Below are positions 25,859-38,790 of a stretch of 64,000 bases of DNA, one piece after another (position 1 is the first letter of the stretch; each line of letters begins with the position of its first letter). The notes under the pieces were generated by a model. The model was not told the origin of the DNA. It was given only the letters and a program-made list of their open reading frames with translations, and made no database searches. The translations under genes and the position numbers were made by a program. The DNA is taken from contig NC_018397.1 in NCBI RefSeq assembly GCF_000208865.1, positions 3,534,001-3,598,000 of the forward strand, written 5' to 3'. The stretch comes from Neospora caninum Liverpool (taxonomy: Eukaryota > Apicomplexa > Conoidasida > Eucoccidiorida > Sarcocystidae).

Positions 25859-28800
25859 ATGCCTAGAGGCTCTCCGCGCGGCGGGCGGCCCTCTGGGTCC
25901 CGTCCTTCTTCGTCTTCGAGTCTCCCGCCCCATCAACGCGCTGGCCGATCTCCTTCGATTCGTGGGCGTGGTCGGGGCGCTTCGTCTCGCTCTGGACCTT
26001 CCGCGACTGAGAGGGGGGGGCGAGGCCGGCCTTTCTCCCGAGGCGGAATCTCTCGAGGGCGGGGAAGCGGCATGGGAGGCCGAGGAGGGAGATTCAGAGG
26101 TACACCTGGCGGACCCACGCACGAAGACGCCTCCTCTCGCTCCCTGATCCCGCCCGCCTCTTCATCCTCTGTGTCCTTCTCTGCTTCTCAGCCGTCTCCG
26201 AACGTCAGCGACGAGGCCTCGCCCTCGGACGCCTCCTCGCCGCCTCGCCTTCCCTCTGTCTCCCCTGCGGCGCCTGTGTCTGGAACGCTGTTCTCGTTTC
26301 CAAAAGCTGAGCAACTTTTCCGCGGCTCCCACCCCGTCGACTGGCTGACCACCTGGGACCGCATGCCGTGGTTCGTCGCGCTCAAGAAGGTCGAGAGCGC
26401 CGTGCTCGTCCTCCCGGTCCCTGCGGAGCCGCCGGGAGTCGCCCAAGCGGAGGAAGCCCGAAAAGAGGCTTTCTTCGCCTACTTTTTCCTCCTCGGCGAG
26501 CGCCTGCTTCTCCGTCTCTCTGAGGAGTACGAAGCGCTCCTCGCGGAAGACTCTGAACAGCGCTGGTTTCTTCAACTCGCGAACCAGCCTGCAGGCGCGG
26601 CTGCGGCCGCAGCGCCTGCGCGAGCGGGAAAGGCGAAGAAAGAGAAGGCCGGACGCAGAGCCCAAGACGACGCAGACGAAGCCGAGTCCTTTGGGGCTGC
26701 GGGCGAGTTTGGCGGGCCGAAGAAAGGCACGCGTGGAGACACCCTCTCAGCCCTCAGTCTGTTGATTCAGCAGCAACCTCTCTGTGCATGCAAGTGGCTG
26801 TACAAGTTGCTTTACATGATTTCCGGAAGGAAGAAGAGCGACGCAGCGGCGAGACGGACGTGGGGCGGGAACTGCCAGAGTGCAGTGGAGGCTGCCTTCA
26901 CGCTCTTCGACGGACCGCTGATTCTCCCCGCTTACCGCAAACTCCGCAGCCTTGCGCAGCAGCCTCAGTGGCTGAGAGACCGCGCATGGGCGCTCTTGGG
27001 GAAAGCGGACGAGCAAGGCAACGCAGACCAGCGAGACACTGAGAAGGACAGAAAGCAGAAACGCGACGTGGGTGACGGCGCGGAACCACGGGAACAGGCG
27101 CTTCTTCAACTGGCCATGTTGTGGCGGCTCGAAGCGGAGTTCAAAACCATCTACGCAACGTTTGTTCAGGCAAGAAAACCAACTCGCAAACGCGGGCCAT
27201 GACGGGGTTGCGAGAGAGCGAATCTCCGGGGTCTGTGTGTCGTGGGAGGGTCCGTTGCGAAACGGAAGGCGATGGAGGGAGGAGTCGGTGGAAGGGAAAC
27301 GCAGAGCGAGAAGGGACATGGACAGCGACAGAATGAGGAAGCAAAAGAGAATACGCGTCGCGAGAGGAGAGAACGAAGTCTGTGTTAAAGCATTTTTGAT
27401 CCGTCTTTTATAGGTTTGTGCGAGTTTGTTGTGATCAATCGCGGCGCGACTTTTTTCGGTGGTAGTGGGTTCGAAACGCGGGTCCGGAGAGCCCTCGCGA
27501 GGCTTCAATCGCATGCAACCGACGTCTCGCCGTCTGTGTGCGCCCATTTCTCTCCATGTTTCTTCGCGGCTTCCTGTCTTTTCTCCAGCTTCTCTCCGAC
27601 GGCGTGTCCGACTCGGTGATACACTTCGCGAGACGGTCGCTGAGGCTCGCCTGGAGTCTGCTCATGCGGAAGAAGGAAGAGGAGCAAATGCTGCTCTCGC
27701 TGCTCGTCCGGTCGCTCGGTAGCCGCGAAAACCAGGTGAGTTCTCGTGCGCTGTCAGAATTTGGCGGTCCTCACGGCTCCTCTGTTGATCGCCTCTATAT
27801 CTGTTTGGTGTTTCGGCCGGCGCAGCGACGTGTCTCTGCTTTCCAGGAAGCCCGAGCGAGCGCCTCGTCGCCACTCGACCACTCGCACGCTTCTGCACCG
27901 TCTCTCCTCTCCCCCCGCATGCAGAGAGTCTCTCTCCTCTCCCCCCGCATGCAGAGAGTCTCTCTCCTCTCCCCCCGCATGCAGAGAGTCTCCTGCTAGG
28001 CCGCCGGGCGCCTTTTTCGGCAGGCATTTCCGCCTCTTCTGCGTCCATTTTCCGTCTCCACCTGTTTCTTTTTTTCCAGATTGCATCTTCTGCGTCGCAT
28101 CTCCTGGCGCAGCTGCTTGTTCGGCACGCGCCGATGAAGCCCGTCGTAGTCGTCTACGTGGGGAACTTTCTCCTGTCGCATTTGCACGAGGCGCTGAACC
28201 GCGCAGCGACGAGCGCCGAGGCCACGTGGGCCGCCGTGCTTCTCTCCCTTTCGGCGTCTTCGCGGAAGAAAGAGAAAAGACGGCAAAGACGGCTGATGGA
28301 ACGAGGCGCGCTCGGCGTGCACGGCGCGCAGGGCGAACTCGAGGAAGACGGCGTGGGCGGGAAGGCGAAAGGAAAGGAGAACGAGAAGAACAAGCGCGTC
28401 GAGCTCTTGGGGCGACTCGTGACTCGACTCCTCCGATCCGGAAGCGAAGCGCTGCGGAAAAAGGCGATACTCGGCGATGCAAACGAGGACGAAGTAGACG
28501 CAGCAGATGACGAAGAGAGAGGTCAACAGAGAGAACGAAAGAGAGATCACGAGAGAGATCAAGACAGAGGAGGGGCTGTGTCGGTATTTGGGAAAAGGAT
28601 GGGGGGAGCGAAAGGGCGTCGCTTTCGCCCTCTCCCCCCGATAGAAGTCAAAGCTCTTCAAATGCAAATCCTGACGCTGCTCATGCCTGCCAAGCTCCCA
28701 GATTTCCTTCAGGGTGTGTACCGCGCCGTGCTCTTCTTCTCGGAGTTGCAGTTCCACAAGTGAGCCTTCTGAAAAGCGTCGCGCGCGGGCGCGCCAGCCC

Positions 28801-31800
28801 CCCAGGGACGGTTGGAAACGTGCACGTGGTTCGGTTGATTTATCCATTGGCAATCAGAAGACCGCTTTAAATCCGAGTCGCTGCGGTGGCACGCCACACG
28901 ACGCAGCCGCTCCCTTCCTTCGTCGGGTCAAGCCTCGGGGGAAAAGGCCCTGACGCGGCGACACTCCGCAGCCGCAAAGTGGACGAAAGGAGCAGAAAAG
29001 ATCGGAGTAGATGGCACGTGCTCGATTCCTTGTTAAGACCCTGGCAGATCCCACCGTCGAATCGGACAGAAAAAGGAAATGCGTGATACAAATATCCGAA
29101 ATTTCAAATCCCAAAAATGCCCACACATGCATCTGCATCACCATATATATATATATATATATATATACATGCATCTGTTTCGTTTCTTCTCAGAGCGTCA
29201 AACTGTCGGGTGGAGGCAATTGTGTTTCTCTCCACGAAGTTTGGAGTGTCGATTTGTATGTTTCTTTTTCCTCTTCTGAGGTTTCCTGTCCTGGGCTTTG
29301 GTGCACGGGTGTTTTTTAGATTCGTTGTAGGTCAGCCCTCCACCGTTTCCGCCCTGTGCGTTTTATCCGTCACTCCGCACTTTCGTGTTTGCCTTTTTAG
29401 AAGGCGGAGGTTCGTGTGTCTCCTGTCCTCTCCTGTTTGCAGAGACACCGACCGCGACGTCGCTGCGCAAGTCGCTCGCGTCTACCTCCAAGTGTTCACG
29501 CAGCTCCACCGTTTCCCGGCTCTGTTGCAGTCGCGCCTTTCCCGCACGAAGCCTTCCTCTTCGGCGCAAGCAGTCCCCTGTGTGCCGCCGCTGTATACGC
29601 TTGCGTCGCTGAACCGCCTCGTGCGTGCGCTCCTCAACGGGCTCCACCGCGCGCTCCCCTACCTCCCTTTCGACTCGGCCTCTTCGCCCTTTTCGGCCGC
29701 TCTTGGAGGCCCCCAGGCACAGCGCGCGCAGAGGGACGATAGGAATGGCGACGCGCGAGGCGAGGAGGCGGCGACGCTCGAAACGCTTTTCGCTCTGGCG
29801 CACACGCTGCCGTCGATGGCGTCGCGAATCGTCGTTCTTCGCCTGCTGCATCGCCTCACAGAAACCGCACAGTAAGTGCAGAGCGGAGCTAGCAGAGAGA
29901 GGAAGGAGGGACGCAAAAGGGAGAACGGAACGTGAGGTCGTCCGCAACACGGTGGCTGTCACATGTTTCGGTTTTCTTTGATGTGTTCGGCTCACAGTTT
30001 GTGCGCTGTTTCCCCCCTGCGTGCGATTCTTCCCTTCTCTCAGAGCCGCTTCCGATCGCCTCAGCCGCGTGGTGTACGAACACCTGAACGACCCGGCGGT
30101 GTTTGCCGCGTCAAATCGCGCTGCGCTTCTTTCTCTCGTTTGTTCTCTGGCGCTTCCTTCCTCACCTGCTGACTCGGCTTCACTGTCCCCCGGCGCAGCT
30201 TCGCTCTCCATGCAGAGAACCGTCGCCGTCTGCAAACGGATCTTGCAGGTCGGCCTCGCGCACCCCGACCCGCCGGGTGTCGCTGCAGCTGCGGCTCTCA
30301 TTTCCGCCCTGTTTGTTTCGCGAGCGAAACGCGACGCCCGCGTGCTGCGTGGAAAAGCGGCGCTGGCGGGCAAGGCGCAAACAAAACAGAGTCGAGTCGA
30401 GCAGCTCCTCTGCGAGCGGGAACGAAACTTGCAAGCGGATGACGAAGACGTTCGCGTAGGACATCGAACGGAGTCGGGCCTCGCGAGGTCACCCGAAAGA
30501 GAGGGGAAGGAATAGGCAAACGTGTGCGCCTGCGTGCCGGACGCAGGCAGACATGGATGAGGAAAAGCAGTGGTGTGTATGTGTGTGTGTGGAATACACA
30601 TGAATATATATCTCTATAAATACATGCACATGCCACTTCGTCTTTAATTCCGTATGACCGCATATATATATATATATATGTATATATGAATCGGTATGTA
30701 GATATGGAGATATGTCTGCGATCTTTCCGTGATTGTTTAACTAGATGATCAAAAGCATGCGCATATCCACAGTGCTGTAGGTCCGAGGGCACCTACAGCA
30801 CTGTGGATATACTGTCTCTGTTGAACGTTTCCGAACCTGTGTTTGGAGCTCGCAGTCGCGTGGTGCTCCCCGTTGGGGATCTGAAAAACGCTGAGAAGTT
30901 GTGTCGCGGCTTCTGCATGTTTCCGGATCTTTCGCCTGCGCTGTCTTCTCGGCTCATGCAGGACATTGCTGCAGATTCCGAAGCAAGTGAAAGAGCGTCA
31001 TCCAGGAAGCGGGAGACGAAGAAACGTGTCCAGGAAAACAAAACAGATGACGAAAGCGACAAAGCCTCCCGCCCCCCCTGCGTCTACGACCCAACAAAAC
31101 GTGACCCTCGCTACAGCCGGGTACGGTGTCCACAAAAGTATATTGTATCATACATGTTTGCCGGTGTCGCCTCTAGTTTTTACGTACATTCCTGTGCATA
31201 TAAATAAATATATATATATATATATACGAAGCGAGGGAGAGCATTACGTCCCCTTATCAACGTTTTATGTAGCGTTATTATACTCAGTGGCATCCTGCCC
31301 CCAGACTCGCTGTGCGTGAACGGCAGTCCGGCTCCAAACTCAGCGACACACAACTCAAAGAACAGCTCGGCGCACTCCCGCAAAAGCAGTGCACAGAGCG
31401 ACACGTAGACGTCGATATGTGTATGCGTGGTTGTAAATCGTGTCTCTGTCTTTGACTCATCTTTCTTTCTAGCGCCTACGGATGTCAACCTTTGGGAGTA
31501 TGTACACACCAGTGTGTTTCTCGTGTCGCTTCCTACGACCGCCCCGAACGTCGTTTGCTCCCACCCGGCATTTGTGGGAGCCTCTGCGCCTTGGCTGCGC
31601 CTTGTCGCCCCGTGGTTGCTCCCGTCTTCTCGCTTCCTCAGGTCTTTCTTTTCTTGGAGTTTTGCACGCGGTGGATCTCCTTTCCGGTCTCTGCCTCTCC
31701 GCGTCTCAGGCTTGCGAGACGCGGCTTTGGGAGCTGGCGGCAGCGAGCGCGTTCTACCATCCTGCCGTGTCTACTCTGGCGGCTTCGACGATCGACGGCG

Positions 31801-34038
31801 CATGCAGTTCGGAGGGAAGGGGAAAGAAAACGCACGTGGGCCAGGGGGAGAGGGCCAAGAAGCGGCAAAAGCTGGAGATGGACTACGACGAAGACAGCGT
31901 CGTGTCGCTCTCCACGTCTCTCACGCACAGTCGCGTGCTGGATCTTCTCGCGTATAAGCCGAGAGCCGAGGTCGGGCGGGAGAGCGAGAAGAGCAAAGCG
32001 AAGCAGGGAGCCGAAGGATCAGAAAGAGCAAAGGCGAAGTCGCCCTTCGCCCTCGGAAGAGCTGCGGCCTTTCCACTCGACAGCGCTCGCCACTGGCTTG
32101 CTCGAGGCGAGAAAGTGCCGCCCCAAGAACAGTTCATGGCGCTCTATTTCCAGGTACGCTGTGGCGGAGTTCACGTAGAAAGCAGCGGCGGCCAACGAGA
32201 ACGACGAAAGGGGAGGAGGCAAACACGCAGGGACAGAAGCAGACGGGGGAAGGCGACTTCGCGCAGAGAGATAGAGATAGAGAGAGCAAGGGCGAGATGA
32301 GTCCCTTCGAGGTCTTTTGAGTTCGGGAGAAGACCGGAAGACAGCGGCGAAACGGACGGGAACCGCCACGCGAAGGCCAGGTCGAGACTGGAGGTATAGC
32401 TACAGCGGAGATCTGACGCGGAGAACAAGCACGAAGTTGTGGATGGTTACGCGTGTCCCTCCTGGAGTCTTTGTGTTTTGGATTCGACGCAGGATCCATT
32501 TGTTGCCGAGAGTGAGCAACTTCGTCGGAAAAAGCGGACGCTGGGAGTCGAGGAGCCCGAAGAAGGCAGCGACGAAGAGCGAATCGACGAGAGCGATGAC
32601 GAGAAGCAAGACCAACTCCTCAGCGACGAAGAGGTAAGACGCGCTTTTTTCGTCTCTGCCCTCCCAGCCGACCGATGGAGAAGGGACTTGGGGAGAATCC
32701 GGTGAAAACAAACGGAACGCGATGGAAATGACCCCGACAACAGAAGGACGAGAGGCTGTGGGGATTGCTCTGGTTTTAGACGAATCGAAGAGTCAGACTT
32801 GGCAAGAGGAAAGAATGATGCGAAGCGGTGTTGAGAGGCGAGGCTGCCTACGGGGGCGGCGGAAAGAGAGAGAGAGACGCAAAAGGCAAAAGCACGAGGC
32901 GTTCACAGCGCAGTGTTCAGTTCGCGAAGGCGGAAGGGGACCTGGAGACACCTGGAGTCTCCAGTCTGAAAGCGATGAGGAGAGAGGCTTCTCCACGGAT
33001 CGGAGAGGCGAGGAAAAATCAGAGCAAAGTGCAAAATGTAGAGGCAGCGGAGGACGCCCTGGCAACAAAGTTCTCACATCCCCATTGGGTGTGGTTGCTG
33101 TGCTCAGGTGGACAATTTCCTCACCGAGCAACTGGCTGCGCAATTCGGCGCAGACGCCGCTTCCGATGAAGACGACGATGTCGAAGACGACGGCTTCGAA
33201 AATCTGGAGGAAGGCGAAATGGACCAAGGAGGTGAAGACGGTGAAGATGGAGAAGATGGAGAGGTCGACTGGGACGCGCTGTCTTCTGGTGATGAAGAGA
33301 TGGACGATGCGATCTTCGGAGGAGACGAGGGAGACGATGATCCAGAAGAAGACAGCGATGGAGGCGACAGCCCCAAAGCAGGTACACGCACCGCTTCCAA
33401 GACAATAGACTCAGACGTTCCATCCTTCCTCAGATCACGAGGAGCATAGAGATATACATATCTGTACACGATGGTGGTTACATGCGTGCATCTCAAGAAT
33501 CCAGAGAAGTACATGGGTAGATAGATAGGACTAGAGAAATGTGGAGATATAGATGTGTGTGTGTGTGTGTGTTGGGGTAGCTGTGAAAAGAGGTAGGTCG
33601 ACTTTTCGATCAGGTGGATATCTTGACGCTTTTCGGACGATACGTGCGTGTCTCGCGTTTGTTTGCATGCGTGTCTCCCCCTGCGAATGGTGCTTCACGC
33701 ATCTGTGTTCGAGTTTGTCTTTCCTCGTCGCATTTCGCCGCTTCGCTGTAGTAGCCAAACACGGGGTATCTCTGCTGCTTGGCCACTTCCGCTGTGTGTC
33801 TCCTCTGTTTCGCGTTCTTCGTCTCTGGTCGCCGGCCTCAGCTTCTCCAGAGTGTGGCTTCTGCGGTTCGCTCCTCTCTCCCTTGTTTCCAGGAAAGAAG
33901 CGGAAATCTGTGGGCAAGATGCATCGCGACGCTCGTCTTGAACGTCTCCGCGAGCACGTGAAGAAGCACTCGAAACTCGGGGAGCTGGGTGGAAGCTTTG
34001 TATCGGCCGAAGGCCTCGAAGATCTCTTGAGAGGATAG
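25859..34038 (+). CDS. Nucleolar 60S assembly factor Noc1 / MAK21 / CEBPZ
   Basis: This is a large-subunit pre-ribosome assembly and export factor of the CBF/Mak21 family. The exons are 25859-27169, 27589-27735, 28080-28759, 29443-29871, 30044-30455, about 30773-31120, 31710-32153, 32493-32633, 33108-33381 and 33893-34038, giving about 1443 residues (human CEBPZ is 1054). Recognisable segments are DTLSALSLLIQQQPL with LFDGPLILPAYRKLRSL, LRLAWSLLMRKKEEEQMLL, LGSRENQIASSASHLLAQLL with RHAPMKPVVV, LLNGLHRALPYLP, YDPTKRDPRYSR, RLWELAAASAFYHPAV, acidic tracts in exons 8-9, and a terminal SFVSAEGLEDLL like the human SLFVSAEEF segment. The first 85 residues are rich in Arg/Gly, typical of nucleolar RNA-binding regions. 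Intron 1 appears to use a GC donor. The exon 5 end and exon 6 start are less certain because a perfect inverted repeat overlaps the exon 6 acceptor. Confidence 0.88.
27170..27588 (+). other. Probable GC-AG intron (Noc1 intron 1)
   Basis: Exon 1 ends with TTTGTTCAG followed by GCAAGA, the consensus form of a GC donor. The acceptor is TTCTCCAG at 27588. Splicing here keeps the Phe-Val-Gln that is conserved in human CEBPZ just before this point and leaves both exons in phase 0. A GT donor six bases upstream (27164) would also keep the frame but delete Val-Gln. Confidence 0.65.
27901..27990. repeat. Three perfect 30-bp tandem repeats
   Basis: Three identical head-to-tail 30-bp units lie in Noc1 intron 2. 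Each contains a pyrimidine stretch, a run of six C, GCATGC and AGAGAGTC. No base differs among the copies. Confidence 0.98.
29144..29167. repeat. (TA)n microsatellite
   Basis: Short TA array in Noc1 intron 3. Further arrays are at about 30661-30680 (intron 5) and 31207-31227 (intron 6). Confidence 0.9.
30763..30810. repeat. Perfect 20-bp inverted repeat, 8-nt loop, over a splice acceptor
   Basis: The 20 bases at 30763-30782 are the exact reverse complement of 30791-30810, separated by CCGAGGGC. The left arm contains the probable intron 5 acceptor (CCACAG, ending at 30772) and the right arm encodes the first residues of Noc1 exon 6. A transcript would fold into a very stable hairpin that hides the splice site. 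Confidence 0.97.
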
Positions 34039-35914
34039 ATCGCGAAACGCGCGGGGGGCTGTGATGCGAGAATATGTGTGCAAACCCGCACGCGCGTCGG
34101 TGCATGGTTAGGCTGTTCGCTTCCACTCAAAACCCGTGTTTCTTCCTCACATTCGTCTCTTCGTGCTTCTCACATGTCCTTCGCTCTCGCGTTTCGCTCG
34201 CGTGAGTCGATTTCTCTGCGTGTCGGGCAGCCACGTCTTTCGCTGCCGCGCTGTCTCTCTCCCTTTCCTGGTCGGTGCCTTTGTCGTCGGCTCGGTGAAC
34301 CTTCGACCCGGGGGGGGGTGTCCTGCCGCGATGTGTTGTCCCTCTATTCTTTGTATGCATCGCAGCAACCGACGGACGCCGCCCTCATGTTATACGAATG
34401 GATAATCACGCTATTCGTGGATGCTCCCACGCAGGTCGATGAATACATAGATATATCGCTGACGTTGATTTACTAGAGACGGCGAAAGCGATATGTATCC
34501 TATATCCTGGATAGATAGAATGAGAAGAGCCTGTTTTTGAGTAGGTCTACAGATTGCCTGATTCGAGTGTGGCGTTCATCTCGTGAAGCGGTATGATTGA
34601 CATATCCCTGACTTCAAGGTTTCTGAGTTTGAACAGCTGCCTCCGGTCGCTCGAGGTGTACGCACTCGCCAGAGCGTGGACGTAACTGGCCAGAGACGCT
34701 GCCTATTCCCGTCGGTATCTTCTCCCGCGTCCACATAGGGCGTTTTCTCGCTTCTCCCTTTTCAACTCAGCAGAGAGAGGAAAAACAGAAACCCAGCACC
34801 GCATGAAAGAGAAAAAAAATCATTCTAGTTTCTCTGCTGTCCCCAGGCCTTTGGTGGCGCCTCTGACGGGCGTGCAGTCGGTTGTCTTGGGGTTTTCCGT
34901 TCGACACAGATTACCCTTTTGAACAATTCGTTGGGTCCAAACAAAACGGAGGCGCGCCGCCAGCTCGCATCTGGACCTGACCTGACTGCGTGGTCGGCCG
35001 CTTTCACCCAAACGCGGAAAGAAAAGCGCCTTGGCTACTTCCCCGCACTTTGCGTCAACTGGTCAAAGCGCGTTTGGTGTAAGCCGACAAGAGACAAAGC
35101 CCATCCATGCAGACATAACCGTGTTTCTGGTCCACAAAACGCGAGACAGCCCCCCCTCTGCTCCATTTTTGCCTACGCTGACGTCTCGATAAAACGCGGG
35201 AACTGCAAAGCGCTGCGTTGCTTGTTCTCGATTCTCTGTACAGTTTGCCTTTACCTGCTATATATACATCTAGATATCTACAGATATGCAAAGATATCTC
35301 TGTGACGAACAGAGGCCTACGCCCATCTCGCTGTCCTTTAGCGCGATCCGCCCCGACAGCCGACTCACACACTCCCACGAGGCAGAGACTCTCCAGCGTC
35401 TCTTTCGCACTCTCTTGGGGCCCAAAACAAAAAAACGCTCCCCTCCTTCCACACATGTATATCCGCCGACCAAGGGACGATGGCTCCTTCCGCGTCTGTT
35501 GATTCGCCCATATGCGCTCTTCGCTCCGGGTTTCTCGCCCTTCTTTTCCGATTGGCCTCTCGGCCTCTCCTCTCTCATCTGCTTGCTTCAGCTCCACCTT
35601 CCACGGGGGGACGAAACTCTCCCCCCTTCCCTTTGTCGTTTTTCTCCCCCCTCCCCCCCGAAACTGAGACTGAGACTGGAGGAACCAAAATGCACACGTA
35701 AGAAGTGCTGTGCGCCGAGACCAACGGGACAGCAGTCGGCTAGCCGCTTTGTCGCTCCCCTCCTTTTTGCCGGAGTTTTCTGCGGCTTAACACACGCTTC
35801 GCCCTCAGCGCCCTGGCCGTCTGTGCCTCGCCCCCGCCTCTCGCAGGCACGCCTGGACTCTCCACGTCCTCGCGATAGCCGCAAAGCGCCCCACCAGGAG
35901 CTGCGTTTTGGCTC
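34039..35914. other. Convergent intergenic region (3' UTRs)
   Basis: About 1.9 kb lies between the Noc1 stop (+) and the MsrB stop (-). No open frame here carries a recognisable motif. A plus-strand frame entering from 35286 runs through the opposite strand of MsrB and is not credible. Confidence 0.6.
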
Positions 35915-38790
35915 TCACTTTGGCTGCGCCTGCCTCGCCCGCTCCAACTTGTACGTGGTGACTGCAGACGGGGGGGCCGGCTTCGCGTCAGCAATGTACC
36001 GGATCGAGACCGAATTCACGCAGTGGCGCTCGTTGGTCTGGGTGAATCTGCGAATAACACCACCCCAACAACCGCGAACCTGCCTAGAAGGCGGCGACAC
36101 GGCAGACAGCGTGGGAAACAACAACCCTCCCGGACCTCGGGCAGCTTCTCTTTTGAGCGTGAGAATCGAGGTACGTGGTTTCGGGCAACGCCTTTCCGAT
36201 ATGTTTTGTGTGTCGTCCAGCGCTAGTTCGGTGTTCTTTCTTTCATCCTCATTTGCTTGCGCAGCCCCGCCCTCGTCGCTGCCTTCCCCTCGTCGCGGAA
36301 AGCGGTCCTTTGCCTCTCCTGTTTTCTCTCGAGTTTCCCCTTCAACAATCGCTTTCTCGAACTCTGGTTCGCTCCTTCGTGTCGCTCCCCTGCCTTGTGT
36401 GCCGCTTTATTTTCTCCATGACCTTCACAAGGTGAACGCGTTTCTCGCATCCTTTCGCTTGTTGCTCGCAGGACTGTTCTCGCCTACCCTTCGCCTTCGA
36501 ACAAGTGCCCGAGATGACCGCCACAGTTCGCGCAGACAATCTCCACGCGTTTCATTCCCAAGGAGGTGTCCGGCTGCATGTGAACAGAACCTGAGAAGAG
36601 GGAAACCACCACGAGACTGCGCGTGCGCTCGAGGAAAAGAAGGCCGACAACCCAGCGGGAATGCTGAGTTGCAACGCGCCGCGGCGAAGGCAAACGTGAC
36701 AGACCTAGACGCATTTTCTCAGACGACAACGACGGTCAAGAAGAGGGAACAAAAAACGGCATCTCTCGCCAGCACTCCGGGCCTCTTCTCCGTCCTTTCT
36801 CTGCTGAGTCGTGTGCTAACGATACAGCTGGGCCATTGGCGCAGCGCGCGGGGGAACGCGAGCGAACACAAGAGAGGGACAGAGCACGAAAAGAGTGTCG
36901 AGAGACCAGGATCATGCACTTGCAATGCCACCGAAAGTACAGCGAGAAGGAAAGAGAAAGGTGAAGCGTTCGAAGGCTGCGAACGGCCGAAAAGAACGAA
37001 TGGTTTCAAATGGGGGCGGAAGCAGAAAGGAGACAAGCAGAGACGAAGAGACGCAGGAAAAGAAGGCGGACGACGTGTGAAACCGAGAAGAGGAATGCCG
37101 AACGGCGAATGAGAAAATGAAAAAAACATACCTTTGAAGAAACAGTCGAAAGCTGGCCATCCACACCCGGCCGCGAATTTTGCACTGGCGGGATACAGAG
37201 GGTGTCTACACGCTGCGCAAGCAAAGTATCCTTTAGTCGGGAACACCTTGTTGTAGTAGCCTGTTAATAACAACATCAAGCAACCAAAGGCTAAGGAGAC
37301 GAAATCTGACACGGGAGAACGGACGCTACACATATGTATTACGCAGGCTCGTCTGTGTACAGTCGCTGCAAACTAAAGACGGTATATGAATCTGCATGGG
37401 TATACATGGACAAATGTGCATGCATGAGGGTACATGAGCGTATGTATGTCTGGAACTCGAAACACACATATTTCTGAAAAAACGCATCTCGGGTGTCGGG
37501 AACTCCCACACGGGTCGGAGCGAGAGGCTGATGCATGCGCACGCGTAATCCTCTGCGTGTGGCGTCGGGGGTATCCTGAGTCTCGGAAAGCTGTTGTGTA
37601 TGCCCGGCATTGGCAATGAGTCACCAGATCGTCTCTGCATTGCGCCGTCTCCACGCACCTGTTCCGGGCGCCTCGGTGCCTTTCTTGCGAAGGATGCGAA
37701 ACTGCTCCGCTGCAGAAAGGAAAGGTCGAAGCCGCAAGTTGAGGGTGAACTTGAGAGAGCGGGTTGGCATGCAGGCGAGCGCCGAAGAAACGCCCGAAAG
37801 AGCGACACCGGCGAAAAGGCGACGCGTGAACAAAGCGCTTCCTCAGTCAGTGGGACGAGACACCACCTCCACGTGGGGAAAGGAGACGAAAGAGAGGACA
37901 AGCGCAACAAAGACAGACAACAAGTCGCAACGCAGCCCCTCCACGGGATCAGCTGATCTACTTGTCCTAGTGGGAGTTAAAGACCGAGGCGCAAAAGGGA
38001 CGGACGCCCGTTGTCAGTCGGAACTGGAGTCAAGCGAACTTCTCTCAGAAGCGTTTCGGAGCGCCTTACGCGTGAGAAACCCCTCCACGCAGCTGCCCAG
38101 TAGCAAAAACGGAACACGCTCGTTTGTGACCACGTGTACCCTTCAGCTTGCCGGACACCCGGAGCGCATCGCCGTCCGTTAAAGCTAAGAGTCCCGCTAG
38201 CAACTGTCAAACCAAAAGTGAGGCTCCACATGTTTCTACGCAGTTACGGGTGTCCGAGTTTTGCTTCGACAACTGCTGCGCGTGTATCAGGAGGGACACG
38301 AAAGCCGACTTTGTCTGCACGCCCATCGGGGAAAACGGGTCCACGTCCCCCTGTACGCGCGTGTTTTTGCAGACGTCTTTCGTCCCCTGTGAAGGTTTTT
38401 CTCCCGCTTACGTGTGAGCAGCACCTTCCACTGCGCGTCGGTCTTGGCCGCAGGAAAAGGCGACACTTCGGTTTTCATGGAATCCTCGGGAGGCATGATC
38501 GACATTGCGGACTGAAGGGGCGAACTCGATATCATTCTCCCCGACACTGTGGTGGAGCTGCTGCTGCTTGAATGCCACCGGCGTTTCGACGAGCCTCTTT
38601 CTCTCGCCGACTTCCTGCATCGCGTGAACAAATCAGCAGGGAGAAACAGCACCGGAGGCGCAGTGAGGAAGAGAGCAGCGGAATGAAAAGCCGTCCGCGG
38701 TTTCGAGGCGACGGGCGCAGGACCGAAAACTGAATCCCTCTCGTCGTCGCGTCCTGTGCTTCTCGACTGTCGCATGTCGGAGAGTTCCAT
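35915..38790 (-). CDS. msrB: Peptide methionine (R)-S-oxide reductase B
   Basis: This enzyme reduces the R epimer of methionine sulfoxide in proteins, an oxidative-damage repair step. The exons (minus) are 38790-38412, 37709-37659, 37260-37132, 36590-36488 and 36047-35915, and all phases close (about 264 residues). The MsrB fold is complete: [65 protein letters not shown] and [15 protein letters not shown]. Both zinc CxxC pairs (CAAC, CANC) are present, and the catalytic Cys is in RHCVNS at about residue 230. The residues before Trp-Lys-Val (about 115) are an extra N-terminal region with a hydrophobic stretch around residues 35-55 ([13 protein letters not shown]) and a Ser-rich run, which may target the protein to an organelle. 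The ATG at 38790 is the first in the open exon, but an internal start is possible. Confidence 0.92.

Noticed and set aside
27901..27990. CRISPR-like array
   Set aside because: The repeats are contiguous with no spacers, lie in an intron, and the genome is eukaryotic.
35286..37112. 608-codon plus-strand open frame
   Set aside because: It runs antisense across two MsrB exons and their introns and has no family motif. MsrB on the minus strand explains the conserved sequence.
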